A stretch of DNA of 64,000 nt. It comes from Alienimonas californiensis. Its GTDB lineage: Bacteria > Planctomycetota > Planctomycetia > Planctomycetales > Planctomycetaceae. The position numbers and the translations under genes were made by a program. Where the stretch lies: contig NZ_CP036265.1 in assembly GCF_007743815.1 (NCBI RefSeq), forward strand, positions 4,595,823 to 4,659,822, written 5' to 3'. The notes below the pieces were generated by a model. That model had not been told where the DNA came from. It saw only the letters and a list, made by a program, of their open reading frames with translations, and searched no databases. Every line of letters starts with the position of its first letter. Position 1 is the first letter of the stretch. Of this stretch, positions 36,629 to 46,420 are shown one piece after another.

Positions 36629-37823
36629 GTTGCGCGGACCGCTGCCCGGCTTCGCGGGCGGCGTCGAACCAGCACGTCCCGGGCGATTCGCCGACGCTCG
36701 TCAGCGCGGTGAGTAAGAGGTCGTCCCCGACCGGCTCCGCCCGCAAGCCGGACAGGGCCGGGGCGGCGTCCACGGTCGGGAAGCCCCGGCCGTCGAGCGG
36801 CGTGGTCGCCGCGGCGCCGCCGAGCAGTTTCGGGGCGACGAAGGCCCGCACCTCGTCGATCTGCCCCTGATCGAACCACGATCCCGCCGTCGTTCCGCCG
36901 CCTTCGAGGAAGACGCGGTACACGTCCCGGGCCGCGAGTTCGTCCAGCAGGGCAAGCACGTCGACCTGCCGCGGGTCGTGCGGCGCCGGGGGCAGGATGA
37001 GCCGTTCGGCATGATCCGGCAGCGGGGAGTCGGCGGCGCCCTCCAGTACGGTCACGAGAACAGGCCCGTCCTCCGGCGTGCGGGACAGGCGGCAGTTTGG
37101 CGGCAGCGTTCCAGTCGACCCGACGATCACCCGCCACGGTACGCGCGGCGCCGCGGACAGGCCGAAGTCGCGGCAGCGGGGGGCGAGGTGCGGGTCGTCC
37201 GCCCGCAGGGTGCCGGCGCCGACGACGACGGCGCCGCTTTCGCCTCGCCAGCGATGCACCAGGGCCCGGCTCTGCACGGAGCTGATCCACTTGGAATCGC
37301 CGGAGGTGGCGGCGGTCTTCCCGTCGAGCGTCATCGCCCACTTCGCCGTCACCCACGGCCGCCGGGTCGCGAGCCATTTGAAGAACGGCGCCGCCAGCGT
37401 GCGGCATGCTTCTTCCGAGACGCCGACTTTCACCTCGATCCCCGCCGCCCGCAGCTTGGCGATGCCGCCGCCGGACACGTGCGGGGCGGGGTCCTCCGTG
37501 CCGATCACCACCCGCGCAACCCCCGCGGCGATCACGGCGTCCGCGCAGGGCGGGGTTTTGCCGTGGTGGGAGCAGGGTTCGAGGGTGACGAACAGCGTCG
37601 CCCCCCGCGCCCGCTCGCCGGCGGCTTGCAGGGCGTTCGGCTCCGCGTGCGGGCCGCCGTAGCGTTCGTGCCGGCCGTCGGAGATCGGGCGACGGTCCGC
37701 CGTGGTGAGCACGGCGCCGACGCAGGGGTTCGGCTCGACCGCACCCCGCCCCCGTTCGGCCAGAGCGACGGCGTGAGCCATCGCGGCGTCGTCGGACGGG
37801 AACGGGTCGGCGGCGGTTTCCAT
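36624..37823 (-). CDS. ribD: Bifunctional riboflavin deaminase/reductase RibD
   Basis: 399 aa. Deaminates the pyrimidine ring of DARP-P and reduces the ribose side chain with NADPH in riboflavin synthesis; cytoplasmic. The N-terminal deaminase has zinc ligands H59 in HAE (59-61), C84 and C93 (PCSHHGKTPPC). The C-terminal reductase part starts near RPWVTAKWAMTLDGKTA and includes GDSKWISS, VVVGAGTLRADDP, and FLEGGGTTAGSWF. The ATG at 37823 gives the expected N-terminus. The final residues are encoded inside the palindromic element. A TPR-protein gene lies 16 bp upstream on the same strand and may be co-transcribed. Confidence 0.93.
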   Translation of the reverse strand: METAADPFPSDDAAMAHAVALAERGRGAVEPNPCVGAVLTTADRRPISDGRHERYGGPHAEPNALQAAGERARGATLFVTLEPCSHHGKTPPCADAVIAAGVARVVIGTEDPAPHVSGGGIAKLRAAGIEVKVGVSEEACRTLAAPFFKWLATRRPWVTAKWAMTLDGKTAATSGDSKWISSVQSRALVHRWRGESGAVVVGAGTLRADDPHLAPRCRDFGLSAAPRVPWRVIVGSTGTLPPNCRLSRTPEDGPVLVTVLEGAADSPLPDHAERLILPPAPHDPRQVDVLALLDELAARDVYRVFLEGGGTTAGSWFDQGQIDEVRAFVAPKLLGGAAATTPLDGRGFPTVDAAPALSGLRAEPVGDDLLLTALTSVGESPGTCWFDAAREAGQRSAQH

Positions 37824-37839
37824 CAACACGGCCCTCAGA

Positions 37840-40020
37840 TCAGCTGCCGGGCACCCAGAGCTTCTTCGAAGCGCCGCCCGCCGCGGCGGCGTCCGGCGTC
37901 CAGACCCCGCCGGGCGAGGTGGTCCCGCCGTCCGGATCGCCCGGTTCGGCCGAGGCATCGCTGGCCGCGGCGGAGCCGAGGGAGCGCGGCGGCGTCACTT
38001 CGTGGGCAGCGAGAATCTGCAGCAGGTACGGCCGGAACTGCGGCAGCTTCGGCCCGTAATAGCGATCGAGGCGCTCGATCAGCGGCATGAGGGCCGGGTC
38101 GTCCGGCGTCTCCAGCCGCAGGGCCAATTCGCGGGTCTCCCAGCGGAACACGGCCTCGAAGGCGTTCTCCCCCTGCTGCGCCTCGTCACGGCCCTTTTCC
38201 AGCCACTCGAACGCCTCCGCATAGTCGTAGCGGTCGCGGGCCAACTCGCCGAGCGTGTGGTAGGCCCGCTGCCGATCGAACTGCCCCTTCAGCGACTCGC
38301 GGCCGAGCGCCTCCGTCAGCGCCGCCCGCAGCAGGCGGGACGGGTGAACCAGCAGGATGCGGTTGAGGGCGGTCAACAGCTGGCGATCGTCCAGCTTGGC
38401 GAGGTCCGCCCGCTGGAGTTGCAGGATCGAATAGGAGTTCAGCACCGCGTCGGCGGGGGCTTCGACCAGCTCGATCTGCGGCAGGCCGAACTGCTCCCGG
38501 AGGGCATTCAGATCCAGCTCGTAGCGGCCGCGGTCGCAGACGGCGTCCAGGACGTAGAGGGCGCCGGCCAGCGGCTTGGCGAGGGTCTCGTCGCCCTTCG
38601 CCTCGTTCGGCGTTTTGCCGCCGAGGGCCTCCAGCGGGGTCTCCGGCCACGTCTCGGTGATGCGGCGGTTCCACTCCTCGCTTTCCAACTCCCGCCGCCG
38701 ACGCAGCGACACGCCGTTCGGGAACGCCCAGCGCCAGCGGAGCCCCCACATCTCGCGGGGCAGGCCGTAGCGGCCGTCCTCGTCGTCGGTGGGCTGCTCG
38801 CCGTCCGGGGCGATCGGCAGGGCGATCTCGTCCAGCAGAGCGGTCGCGGCCTCCCACTCCTCGCCTTCGAAGGTCGACAGCGCCGCCCGCGGCCCCTCGA
38901 CGCCGGCCCCCTCGGGGGCCTGCGCGAAGATCGACAGCTCCCCCACGACGTTCGGCACATTGTCGGCCGTCAGCCCCTCGGACGACTCCGGCAGGGGGCG
39001 GTCCAGCAACTCATAGACCGCGTCCGGCGGGACGTCGTCCGGGTCCGGGTCGGCGGGGAGGCGGTGGAACCGGGGGTGATCGTCGAGGTCGCTCAGCAGT
39101 CTGGCGACGTTCTCCGGAATGTAGACCCGCTCCTTCAGGTCGACCGTGCCGCCCTCCTCGGTGAGGGCGAGGAGCTGGGCGATCGCTTCGTGCTCGGCGG
39201 CAAGTTCGAAGTTCGACTCCGCCTCCGCCGCCTTGCGGAGGGCGCCGGAGGCGGCTTTATGATCGCCGTCGAAGGCCCGGCAGTAGCCGACGTTCGCACG
39301 GACCGCGGCGTTGCCCGGCAGGTCGGAGGCCGCGGCGGCGTAGCGGTCGGCGGCGGCGCCGTAGCAGCCGCTCTCAGCGATGCGGCGGGCCTTGGCGGCG
39401 TTCTCGGCGGCTTCCCCCTCGCCCTGCACGTCCTTCAGCGGGTGCACGCTGCGAAGGGGGTAGGGAATCTCGGCGTTCCCGTCGAACTCCATTAGCCGCA
39501 TGAACAGGTTCTGCTTGCGCTCCTGCGTGGCGAATCGTAGGGCGCAGGCGAGGTGTTCGCGGGCGGCGGGGTAGCGGCGGCGGTTGTACAGATCGTTCGC
39601 GGCCGCCGCGGCCATGCCGCTGACGAGGTCCGGGTAGAACTGCACGCTCTTGCGGAACGCACGCCAGATCGGCTGGCGGCTCGCGGCGAATCCCCTGGCG
39701 GCCAGGCTCGCCGAGGCGTGCAGGGCCAGCATCAGGGCGTTCGTCGGGTCTTCGGCGAGGCCGGCCTCGAGAATCTCGACCGCCCGCCCCGGCTGGCCGT
39801 CGTTGACCAGCAGGGTGGCCCGGGTCGAAGCGACCGCGGGGGTGTGAGGGTGTTTCTCGTCGAGGTCGGCCAGCTTCTCCAGCGCTTTGGCGGTCTGACC
39901 GCGTTCGCGCAGCTTGCCGATCGCGGCCATGTCGGCTTCGACCGCGGTGCAGCGGCAGAACTTTCTCTTACGACCCGTCCCCAGGCAGTAGGGACAGGGG
40001 GCATAGGCGTCGGCGGCCAT
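37840..40020 (-). CDS. TPR-repeat protein with N-terminal zinc-ribbon-like cysteines
   Basis: 726 aa, cytoplasmic by appearance. The ATG at 40020 begins MAADAYAPCPYCLGTGRKRK with C9, C12, C22 and C24, a likely zinc-binding cluster. The rest is tetratricopeptide-like: a 34-residue repeat is seen at KLRERGQTAKALEKLADLDE, QPGRAVEILEAGLAEDP, GCYGAAADRYAAAASDLPGN, and AYHTLGELARDRYDYAEAFEW. Between about 310 and 520 is a less repetitive acidic region. The C-terminal 50 residues are Ala/Asp/Gly-rich. Similar large TPR proteins with a Cys-rich start occur in planctomycetes and are uncharacterised. It lies between pyrF and ribD on the same strand. Confidence 0.75.
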   Translation of the reverse strand: MAADAYAPCPYCLGTGRKRKFCRCTAVEADMAAIGKLRERGQTAKALEKLADLDEKHPHTPAVASTRATLLVNDGQPGRAVEILEAGLAEDPTNALMLALHASASLAARGFAASRQPIWRAFRKSVQFYPDLVSGMAAAAANDLYNRRRYPAAREHLACALRFATQERKQNLFMRLMEFDGNAEIPYPLRSVHPLKDVQGEGEAAENAAKARRIAESGCYGAAADRYAAAASDLPGNAAVRANVGYCRAFDGDHKAASGALRKAAEAESNFELAAEHEAIAQLLALTEEGGTVDLKERVYIPENVARLLSDLDDHPRFHRLPADPDPDDVPPDAVYELLDRPLPESSEGLTADNVPNVVGELSIFAQAPEGAGVEGPRAALSTFEGEEWEAATALLDEIALPIAPDGEQPTDDEDGRYGLPREMWGLRWRWAFPNGVSLRRRRELESEEWNRRITETWPETPLEALGGKTPNEAKGDETLAKPLAGALYVLDAVCDRGRYELDLNALREQFGLPQIELVEAPADAVLNSYSILQLQRADLAKLDDRQLLTALNRILLVHPSRLLRAALTEALGRESLKGQFDRQRAYHTLGELARDRYDYAEAFEWLEKGRDEAQQGENAFEAVFRWETRELALRLETPDDPALMPLIERLDRYYGPKLPQFRPYLLQILAAHEVTPPRSLGSAAASDASAEPGDPDGGTTSPGGVWTPDAAAAGGASKKLWVPGS

Positions 40021-40150
40021 CGGCGGTCGCGGGGGTGAGCGTGAGCGAGTTGCGGCGAAGCGGGGCACGGTACGCGAGTCGGCCGAAAAGTGCATCGCCC
40101 CCGCGTTCCCGCCGGCGGTCAAACCGGCTCCCACCGGGCGGGGCACTTCT

Positions 40151-41077
40151 TCATGAGGTCGCCGCTTTGAGATCGTCCACCATCGCCCGGGCGGCGGCGG
40201 CACTCGCCTGCTGCCAGCGGGTCGGGCCGAACTCGGCGGCATACGGCTCCGCGGCGAAGGCGAAGTTCACCGCCCGACTGCTGTTTACCAGGGCCCCCAG
40301 CCCGGCGCCGTCGAAGGCGCCGGCGACGTCCGCGGCGGTGCCGCCCTGGCTGCCGTACCCCGGCACCAGCAGCGGAGCCGACGGCATCGCCGCCCGCAGT
40401 TCCGCCAGTTCCGCCGGATAGGTCGCCCCGACGACGGCCCCGACGATCCCGTAGCCGCCTTCGCCGACGGTTTCCTGCGAGAGCCGATCGATCTCCGCGG
40501 CGACTCGCTGCGTGACGCTTCGCCCGTCCTGCGTCACCCCCTGAAAGGCGCCGCTGCCGGGGTTCGACGTTTTGCACAGCACGTACAGCCCGGCGCCGCG
40601 TTCCTTCGCCACGCTCACGAACGGTTCGAGCGTATCCGCCCCGAGGAACGGGTTGACGGTGAGGGCGTCTGCCAGATCCGGCCGTTCCGGCTCCGCCCCG
40701 CCGAGCAGGCCGCGGGCGTAAGCTCCGGCGGTGCTGCCGATGTCGCCGCGTTTGGCGTCGAGGACGACGATCAGTCCCGCGGCCCGCGCGTGGACGATGA
40801 TGCGGGAGAGGGCCGCGACGCCGGGGGGGCCGAGTTCCTCGAAGAAGGCGCTCTGCGGTTTGACGGCTGGGACGAGATCGGCGACGGCGTCGATCAGGCC
40901 CTTGCCGAACCGCTCGAAGGCGTCGGCGGCCCGGTCGAGTTCGGTCGGTCCCGTGGCGGCGTCGCGCACGGGGGCCGGTAGGGACTTGAGCCGCGGGTCG
41001 ATGCCGACGAGGGCGGGGGTGCCCTTCGCCCGAATTGCGGCGTGCAGACGGTCGGAGAAGTGGTGGAGGGAAGCCAT
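40151..41077 (-). CDS. pyrF: Orotidine 5'-phosphate decarboxylase (PyrF type 2)
   Basis: 308 aa from ATG 41077 (GTG at 41083 in frame is possible). Decarboxylates OMP to UMP, the last step of de novo pyrimidine synthesis. The catalytic motif [10 protein letters not shown] lies at 107-116 with Asp107, Lys109 and Asp112. [10 protein letters not shown] near the N-terminus, [13 protein letters not shown] and [13 protein letters not shown] confirm the long bacterial PyrF subgroup. [15 protein letters not shown] binds the phosphate. The upstream 48 bp contains divergent promoter elements shared with the alpha/beta hydrolase. Confidence 0.95.
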   Translation of the reverse strand: MASLHHFSDRLHAAIRAKGTPALVGIDPRLKSLPAPVRDAATGPTELDRAADAFERFGKGLIDAVADLVPAVKPQSAFFEELGPPGVAALSRIIVHARAAGLIVVLDAKRGDIGSTAGAYARGLLGGAEPERPDLADALTVNPFLGADTLEPFVSVAKERGAGLYVLCKTSNPGSGAFQGVTQDGRSVTQRVAAEIDRLSQETVGEGGYGIVGAVVGATYPAELAELRAAMPSAPLLVPGYGSQGGTAADVAGAFDGAGLGALVNSSRAVNFAFAAEPYAAEFGPTRWQQASAAAARAMVDDLKAATS

Positions 41078-41083
41078 GGGCAC

Positions 41084-41119
41084 AGCTTAGCGGGCGGTAC
41101 GCGGATCGCCCGTTACACT
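41084..41119. promoter_or_regulatory. Compact divergent promoter region between pyrF and the alpha/beta hydrolase
   Basis: On the minus strand TAAGCT (41089-41084) would put the start site near 41077, the pyrF ATG. On the plus strand TACACT (41114-41119) would place it near 41126, the hydrolase ATG. An inverted repeat CGGGCG (41091-41096) / CGCCCG (41107-41112) occupies each gene's -35 position. Both transcripts may be leaderless. Assignments are by eye, without matches to canonical -35 boxes. Confidence 0.35.
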
Positions 41120-41125
41120 GCCGGC

Positions 41126-41977
41126 ATGCCCCTGATCGAACTTCCCAACCGTCCGACCCCGCTGTTCGTCCGCGACGCCGGGCACGGCCCGCCCGTGCTG
41201 CTGATTCACGGCTGGCCGCACGACCGCCGGGTCTGGGACGGGTTGGCGGACGCCCTGAGCGACGGCCACCGCGTGATCGTGCCGGACCTGCCGGGCTTCG
41301 GCTACAGCCCGCCGCGGTTCGAAGGCGAACTCGCCGAGACCCCGCCGCTGACGATGGAGGAACTGGCGGACGACCTCGCCGCCCTGCTGGACGCCCTCGG
41401 CGTGACGGAGCCGGTGACGGTCGGCGGGGTGTCGATGGGCGGCTACGCGGCCCTGGCGTTCGCTGAGCGATTCCCCGACAGGCTGGCCGCCCTGCTGCTG
41501 TTCGACACGAAGGCCACCGCCGACAGCGACGCCGCCCGGCAGAAGCGGAGCGGAATCGTGGATCGCGTGGTGGCCGAGGGCACGGACTTTCTGATCGAGG
41601 ACTGCCCCGGGCAGCAGCTTTCTGCGCATTCCCTCAACGAGCGGCCGGAGGTGGTCGAACGGCTGCGGGCGATGGTCGAAACCGCGACCCCCGCCGGGAT
41701 CGTGGGGGCGCAGCGGGGGATGGCGGCGCGGGCGGAGCGCACCGACTTGTGCGGACGGATCGAAGCGCCGACGCTGGTCCTCGGCGGGGCCGAGGATACG
41801 TTCACCTCCCCCGGGGAGCTGCGGGCGCTCGCGGACTCGTTCCCGCGGGGTCAGTACGCGGAGTTCCCCGCCTGCGGCCATCTCCCGCCGCTGGAGGATC
41901 CCGAGGCCGCCGCCGAAGCGGTCCTCCGATTCCTCGACGACCCCACCGCGACCTCCGACCCGCCCCCGGCGCCATGA
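41126..41977 (+). CDS. Alpha/beta hydrolase
   Basis: 283 aa from ATG 41126. Canonical alpha/beta-hydrolase layout: oxyanion region LLIHGWPHDRRVWDGL (HGW at 28-30), nucleophile elbow GVSMGG with Ser103, acid Asp224 in LGGAEDTF, and His252 in ACGHLPPLEDP. The set resembles small-molecule esterases or haloalkane/lactone hydrolases such as the proline iminopeptidase-related family; the substrate is not predictable. It overlaps the DoxX gene by four bases (ATGA) and is probably in an operon with it, the pirin and the rhodanese. Confidence 0.88.
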   Translation: MPLIELPNRPTPLFVRDAGHGPPVLLIHGWPHDRRVWDGLADALSDGHRVIVPDLPGFGYSPPRFEGELAETPPLTMEELADDLAALLDALGVTEPVTVGGVSMGGYAALAFAERFPDRLAALLLFDTKATADSDAARQKRSGIVDRVVAEGTDFLIEDCPGQQLSAHSLNERPEVVERLRAMVETATPAGIVGAQRGMAARAERTDLCGRIEAPTLVLGGAEDTFTSPGELRALADSFPRGQYAEFPACGHLPPLEDPEAAAEAVLRFLDDPTATSDPPPAP

Positions 41978-42507
41978 CCGCTCCCGCCGACAAGCCGCTC
42001 CACGGCAATCGCGCCTCCACCGACGTTGGCCTGCTGCTCCTGCGGGTCGCGGTGGGGCTGGACCTCGCCTACCACGGCTCCCAGAAGCTTTGGGGCTGGC
42101 CCAACGGCGGGTGGTTCACGACCGATCCGAAGACCGGCGAGATCCCGCAGTCCGCCCAACTGGCGCCCACGATGGAGGCTCGAATCGACGGCCTCGCCGG
42201 GTTCCTCGGCAACGGGCTCGGGCTGCCGTACCCACACGTCCTCGCCTGGACGGCGGCGATCACGGAGTTCGCTGGCGGCCTGCTGGTGGCCCTCGGGCTG
42301 CTCTGCCGGTTCGGGGCGCTGGGGCTGGCGATTGCGATGGGCGTCGCCGCGTTCATGGTTCACCGGGCCGCCTGGGACGTGCGGGCCGGCGGGATGGAGT
42401 TCCCCGCGATCCTGATGTGCGCTGCCGTGGCCCTGGTGTTCACCGGGCCGGGCCGCTTCAGCCTCGACGGGCTGCTGTTCGGCCGTAAGAAGGCCAAGAC
42501 CCCCTGA
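41974..42507 (+). CDS. DoxX family membrane protein
   Basis: 177 aa, four transmembrane helices in the DoxX pattern: LLLLRVAVGLDLAYHGSQKLWG with the family's H-G-x-Q-K, then AGFLGNGLGLPYPHVLAWTAAITEFAGG-like second and third helices, and LALVFTGPGRFSLDG at the C-terminus. DoxX proteins are small inner-membrane proteins tied to oxidative-stress or thiosulfate metabolism. Start ATG is coupled to the hydrolase stop. A pirin and a rhodanese follow, which suits a stress or sulfur-handling context, but that is only an inference. Confidence 0.88.
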   Translation: MTAPADKPLHGNRASTDVGLLLLRVAVGLDLAYHGSQKLWGWPNGGWFTTDPKTGEIPQSAQLAPTMEARIDGLAGFLGNGLGLPYPHVLAWTAAITEFAGGLLVALGLLCRFGALGLAIAMGVAAFMVHRAAWDVRAGGMEFPAILMCAAVALVFTGPGRFSLDGLLFGRKKAKTP

Positions 42508-42529
42508 TCCCCCGCGCTCGACGGCCCTG

Positions 42530-43261
42530 ATGCTCACCCTCCGCAAAGCCGGCGACCGCGGTCATTTCGACCACGGCTGGCTCGACACCTTTCACACGTT
42601 CAGCTTCGCCGCATACCAGAACGCGCAGTGGACGCGGTTCCGCTCGCTGCGCGTGCTAAACGAGGACCGCGTCTCCCCGGACCACGGCTTCGGGACGCAC
42701 GGCCACAGCGAGATGGAGATCGTCACCGTCGTCGTCTCCGGCACGCTGGCTCATAAGGACAGCGCCGGCGGCCGCGGCGAACTGCCCCGCGGCGGCGTGC
42801 AGGCGATGAGCGCCGGCGTCGGCCTGACGCACAGCGAGTTCAACCCGTCCAAGGACGAACCGGTCCACTTCGTGCAAATCTGGCTGCTGCCCGACGAGCC
42901 CGGCGGCCGGCCGACCTATGGCGACGGGCGGGTTGAAGACGCCGACCGCACCGGGCTTCTTCTGCCCCTCGTCACCGGCACGGGGCAGAGCGCCCGGCTG
43001 GCGGGGAGCGGGCCGGGACTAAAAATCCGGGCGGACGCCGCGGTCCTCAGCGGCCTGCTCCCCGCCGGAACTGAAGTGGTGCACGAGTTCGACGCCCACA
43101 ACGGCGAACCGCGGCACGGGTGGGTGCAGGTGATTTCCGGCACCGTGACCGTCAACGGCGCCCACCTCACGGCCGGCGACGGCGTCGGCCTGACGGACGA
43201 AGCCGTGATGCACCTCACCGCCACCGAGGACGCCGAAGTGCTGGCGTTCGACCTCGCCTGA
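42530..43261 (+). CDS. Pirin family bicupin (YhhW-like)
   Basis: 243 aa. Pirins are Fe-binding bicupins, some with quercetinase activity. The metal ligands are all present in the N-terminal cupin: H57 and H59 in GFGTHGHSEME, H101 and E103 in LTHSEFNPS. The C-terminal cupin (GHGTEVVHEFDAHNG-like region) lacks a clear metal set, as usual. Length fits YhhW-type pirins (about 230 aa). It is 22 bp after the DoxX gene and 57 bp before the rhodanese. Confidence 0.93.
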   Translation: MLTLRKAGDRGHFDHGWLDTFHTFSFAAYQNAQWTRFRSLRVLNEDRVSPDHGFGTHGHSEMEIVTVVVSGTLAHKDSAGGRGELPRGGVQAMSAGVGLTHSEFNPSKDEPVHFVQIWLLPDEPGGRPTYGDGRVEDADRTGLLLPLVTGTGQSARLAGSGPGLKIRADAAVLSGLLPAGTEVVHEFDAHNGEPRHGWVQVISGTVTVNGAHLTAGDGVGLTDEAVMHLTATEDAEVLAFDLA

Positions 43262-43318
43262 GCGAGCCGCGACCCCGGCCGCCCCGCTCGTTTCGCATCC
43301 CTCACGTCCCTGGTTCTG

Positions 43319-43696
43319 ATGGCTGACAAGCAGCACGCCCCCCGGTTCGTCGCCATTTGCGAGGCGGCCTCCGCCCGGGTGCCGCACACGACCAAGGAGG
43401 CGGTGAAGGCCCGCCTCGACGCCGGCGAGGCCGTCCCGCTGGTCGACGTGCGGGAGGAAAGCGAATACGCCGCCGGCCATCTGCCGGGGGCGACGCACCT
43501 GTCCAAGGGCGTGATCGAACGGGATATCGAGAAGACGTTCCCGGACCCGGACGCCGAATTGATCCTGTACTGCGGCGGCGGCTACCGCAGCGCCCTGGCG
43601 GCGGACAACCTGCGGACGATGGGCTACACGAACGCAATCAGCCTCGACGGCGGCTGGCGCCACTGGACCGACGCCGGCCTGCCGACCGAGGGCTGA
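43319..43696 (+). CDS. Rhodanese-like sulfurtransferase
   Basis: 125 aa, single rhodanese domain. Conserved features: LVDVREESEYAAGHLPGATHLSKG and the active-site loop LILYCGGGYRSALAA with Cys85 in C-G-G-G-Y-R-S. It would transfer sulfane sulfur to cyanide or another acceptor. The N-terminal 25 residues are an extra helix. The gene is last of the hydrolase-DoxX-pirin-rhodanese group and ends just before a strong hairpin shared with the convergent SulP gene. Confidence 0.93.
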   Translation: MADKQHAPRFVAICEAASARVPHTTKEAVKARLDAGEAVPLVDVREESEYAAGHLPGATHLSKGVIERDIEKTFPDPDAELILYCGGGYRSALAADNLRTMGYTNAISLDGGWRHWTDAGLPTEG

Positions 43697-43716
43697 GCCG
43701 TAATCCCGAAGGAACT

Positions 43717-43751
43717 CAGCGTCCCGGACGCTTCAAGCGTCCGGGACGCTG
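43717..43751. terminator. Strong hairpin between rhodanese and SulP genes
   Basis: CAGCGTCCCGGACGCTT (43717-43733) and AAGCGTCCGGGACGCTG (43735-43751) are perfect 17-base complements around a single C, so the innermost pairs open to form the loop. It sits 20 bp after the rhodanese stop and 18 bp after the SulP stop on the minus strand, and would serve both as a bidirectional terminator. Its right arm resembles that of the hairpin at 52057-52091. Confidence 0.7.
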
Positions 43752-43769
43752 CACTGGGGCGCTGCCGCG

Positions 43770-45515
43770 CTACTTGCCGAGGCGGCTGAACCGGTCGGTC
43801 GCCACGTGGTACTGCGGGTCCTCGCTGACGTTCACCTCGACCAGCTCCCCGGCCCGGTCCAGTAGTTTGCGGCATTCCGGGGAGAGATGCGTGAGGTGCA
43901 GCCGTTTGCCCAGCGCCGTGTATTTTTCGGCGAGCGAATTGATCGCCTCCAGCCCGGACTGGTCGTAGACGCGGGTGTAGTAGAAGTCGACGACCACGTC
44001 GTCCGGGTCCTCCCGCGGGCTGAACAGCTCTTTGAAGGAGGCGACGCTCGCGAAGAACAGCGGGCCGTGCAGCTGATAAATCTTGCTGCCGTGCTCGTTC
44101 AGTTTGATATCGGCCCCCAGGTGCGTGGCGTGTGTCCAGGCGAACGCCAACGCGGAGACGATCACCCCCAGCACCACGGCGCTGGCGAGGTCGTGCATCA
44201 CGACGGTGTAGCCGGCGACCAGCAGCATCACGAAGACGTCGATCGTCGGCATGCGGCGGAACATCTTCAGGCTGGCCCACTCGAACGTGCCGATCACCAC
44301 CATGAACATCACGCCGACCAGGGCCGGCATCGGGATCATCTGAATCCACGGGGCCAGAAACAGCACGAAGGCCAACAGGGCGCCGGCGGCCACAATTCCG
44401 CTGAGCCGGCCGCGACCGCCGCTGTTCACGTTGATGAGGCTCTGCCCGATCATGGCGCAGCCGCCCATCCCGCCGAACAGGCCGCAGACCACGTTCGAGG
44501 CCCCCTGACCGAAGCACTCCCGGTTGCTCTGGCCGCGGGTCTCGGTGATCTCGTCGATGAGGGCGAGGGTCATCAGCGATTCGATCAGCCCCACGCCGGC
44601 CAGCGTCAGCGAGAACGGCAGGATGATCCACAGCGTCTCCCAGGAGACCGGCGGCAACTCCCACTCGAGGAAGAACAGCCGCGGCAGCCCGCCGGCGATG
44701 CTGCGGCTGTTCGGGTCCTCGTCCACCGCCGTCAGAGCGGAGGCGACCGCCGCCTGCACCAACGCCGGGTCGAGTTCCGCGTCGGCGTCGGCCTCGCGTT
44801 CCTCTTCAAGCAGCACGCGGGCCTTGTTCGCCTCGAACGCCTTTTTGTTCGTCGCCAGCATGTCGCCGACCGTGGGCACGACGTTGGACTGCCCCTCCGC
44901 GACCAACCCGCGGTCCGCCCACTGGTTCAGGCCGGCCGCGACGAGGGAGACCGTCAGGATCGCCGCCAGCGACGAGGGCACCGCCCGGGTCAGCTTCGGC
45001 AGCCCCCAGATGATCAGCATCGTCAGGCCGATCAGCCCCAGCATGATCCCCATCGCCGGCCCGCGGAGGAGGACCATCTCTCCAGCGGCGTTCACCGTCT
45101 GAAAACTGCCGAACTGGGCGAGCAGAATGACGATCGCCAGCCCGTTCACGAACCCCAGCATCACCGAGTGCGGCACGATGCGGATGAGCAATCCCAGCCG
45201 CGCCGCCCCCACCGCGATCTGGATCAACCCGCAGAGAATCACGGTCGGAAACAGGTACTCGATCCCGTGAATCCGCACCAAGCCGATCACGACCACCGCC
45301 ATCGCCCCGGTCGCCCCGGAGATCATCCCCGGCCGCCCGCCCAACACCGCCGCCCCGAGGCAGAGGAAGAAGGCGGAATACAGGGCGATAATCGGTTCCA
45401 CCCCCGCCAGGAAGGCGAATGCGACCGCCTCCGGGACCAACGCCAGGGCGACGGTCAGACCGGAAAGAGTGTCGTCCTTGATGCTGCGCTGGCGCTGACG
45501 AAAAAACTGGAGCAT
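43770..45515 (-). CDS. SulP-family anion transporter with STAS domain
   Basis: 581 aa from ATG 45515; upstream frame is Arg/Pro-rich and unlike the family. Inner-membrane transporter (sulfate, bicarbonate or other anions). The SulP start [23 protein letters not shown] is clear, and [31 protein letters not shown] and [28 protein letters not shown] follow. About 480-575 is a STAS domain ([21 protein letters not shown] in part; [19 protein letters not shown]). Between helices lies a hydrophilic loop of about 60 residues rich in Glu/Asp/Ala (about 230-300), longer than typical. The substrate is not determined; the bicarbonate-type SulP with STAS is a likely reading. Confidence 0.92.
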   Translation of the reverse strand: MLQFFRQRQRSIKDDTLSGLTVALALVPEAVAFAFLAGVEPIIALYSAFFLCLGAAVLGGRPGMISGATGAMAVVVIGLVRIHGIEYLFPTVILCGLIQIAVGAARLGLLIRIVPHSVMLGFVNGLAIVILLAQFGSFQTVNAAGEMVLLRGPAMGIMLGLIGLTMLIIWGLPKLTRAVPSSLAAILTVSLVAAGLNQWADRGLVAEGQSNVVPTVGDMLATNKKAFEANKARVLLEEEREADADAELDPALVQAAVASALTAVDEDPNSRSIAGGLPRLFFLEWELPPVSWETLWIILPFSLTLAGVGLIESLMTLALIDEITETRGQSNRECFGQGASNVVCGLFGGMGGCAMIGQSLINVNSGGRGRLSGIVAAGALLAFVLFLAPWIQMIPMPALVGVMFMVVIGTFEWASLKMFRRMPTIDVFVMLLVAGYTVVMHDLASAVVLGVIVSALAFAWTHATHLGADIKLNEHGSKIYQLHGPLFFASVASFKELFSPREDPDDVVVDFYYTRVYDQSGLEAINSLAEKYTALGKRLHLTHLSPECRKLLDRAGELVEVNVSEDPQYHVATDRFSRLGK

Positions 45516-45717
45516 GGGCGAATCGAAACCGGATCCTCCCCCGTCCCCCCGTGTGCGGGAGCGGAGGGCGGCGCCGGGAGGCGGAAGACGGAACGTGGGT
45601 GGGAGCCCCGGAAGTGCGAGGGCTCGGAGAGCAGTCCGGCGGGCGAATAAGAACGCCGGGTCCGGCGAGCGATCTACCGGACGTCTGGGATGACGTTCGA
45701 ACTGCGGTCTGTCACGG

Positions 45718-45726
45718 CAGCTTAGC
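45718..45726 (-). promoter_or_regulatory. Possible SulP promoter -10 region
   Basis: The minus strand reads GCTAAGCTG, the same nonamer found at the pyrF start (41083-41091). TAAGCT as -10 box would give a leader of about 200 nt before the SulP ATG. Supported only by this recurrence. Confidence 0.3.
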
Positions 45727-45883
45727 ACACGCCGCCCCGTGCGAAACGCGGCAAACCTCCGCGGCGCCCGACGTCGGAACCGGCGGCGCCGCTCCGCGTG
45801 GCCAATCCAGAACTCCTACGGAACAGTCGACCGAGCGATCGGCAGCCCATGACGGAGGGATCGGCACCGGATGAGAAGGACCA

Positions 45884-46420
45884 ATGACGATTTGCCTGCC
45901 CGCCGCGGTCGCCACGCTGCCGTTCGCCCCCGCGGCCCTCGCGGCCGACGTTCGTGCGGAAACCGCCGCATTCGTCCGGGAGCGCTGAGTCGCCCGCCAA
46001 GCCGGAGCGTTCGCCGAGGCCAGGGCCTACTTCTACTCCCCCAACGCGAACCTAACCGAAACGGCCGGCTCGCCCACCGTGCGGTCACCGCGCGGTCGTG
46101 GCTTCGGCCGAGACGTCCGAAATCTACGGCCGGCCCGTCACGACGACGGCGGTTCTCAAGAGGCCGTTTACATTGCCCGGCAGGATCGCCTCGGCGCCGC
46201 CGTCGGCCGCTCGACCGCAGCCCAGGAGCGGCTGGGAAGGGCCGACGAGACGATGGTCGCGTTCCTCGACGACCACGGCGGGGGGGCCGTCAGACGCGAT
46301 TTCGAGGACCTCTCGACGGCGAAGCTCGGGGCCGACATCGCCAGCCACCGCACGGGACGACGACGACGCCCTGTGACGGAAAGGGGTCGACCTACGGGGA
46401 CCGGCGTGCGGGTCCCGTGA
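45884..46420 (+). pseudogene. Degraded reading frame after the SulP gene
   Basis: An ATG at 45884 starts a signal-peptide-like sequence (ICLPAAVATLPFAPAALAA) followed by a stop at 45986-45988. The same frame then stays open to 46420, with plausible protein sequence such as AVYIARQDRLGAAVGRS and ERLGRADETMVAFLDDHGG. It looks like a secreted protein gene broken by an in-frame stop. No family was recognised, and an open frame in such GC-rich sequence is weak evidence. Confidence 0.3.
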
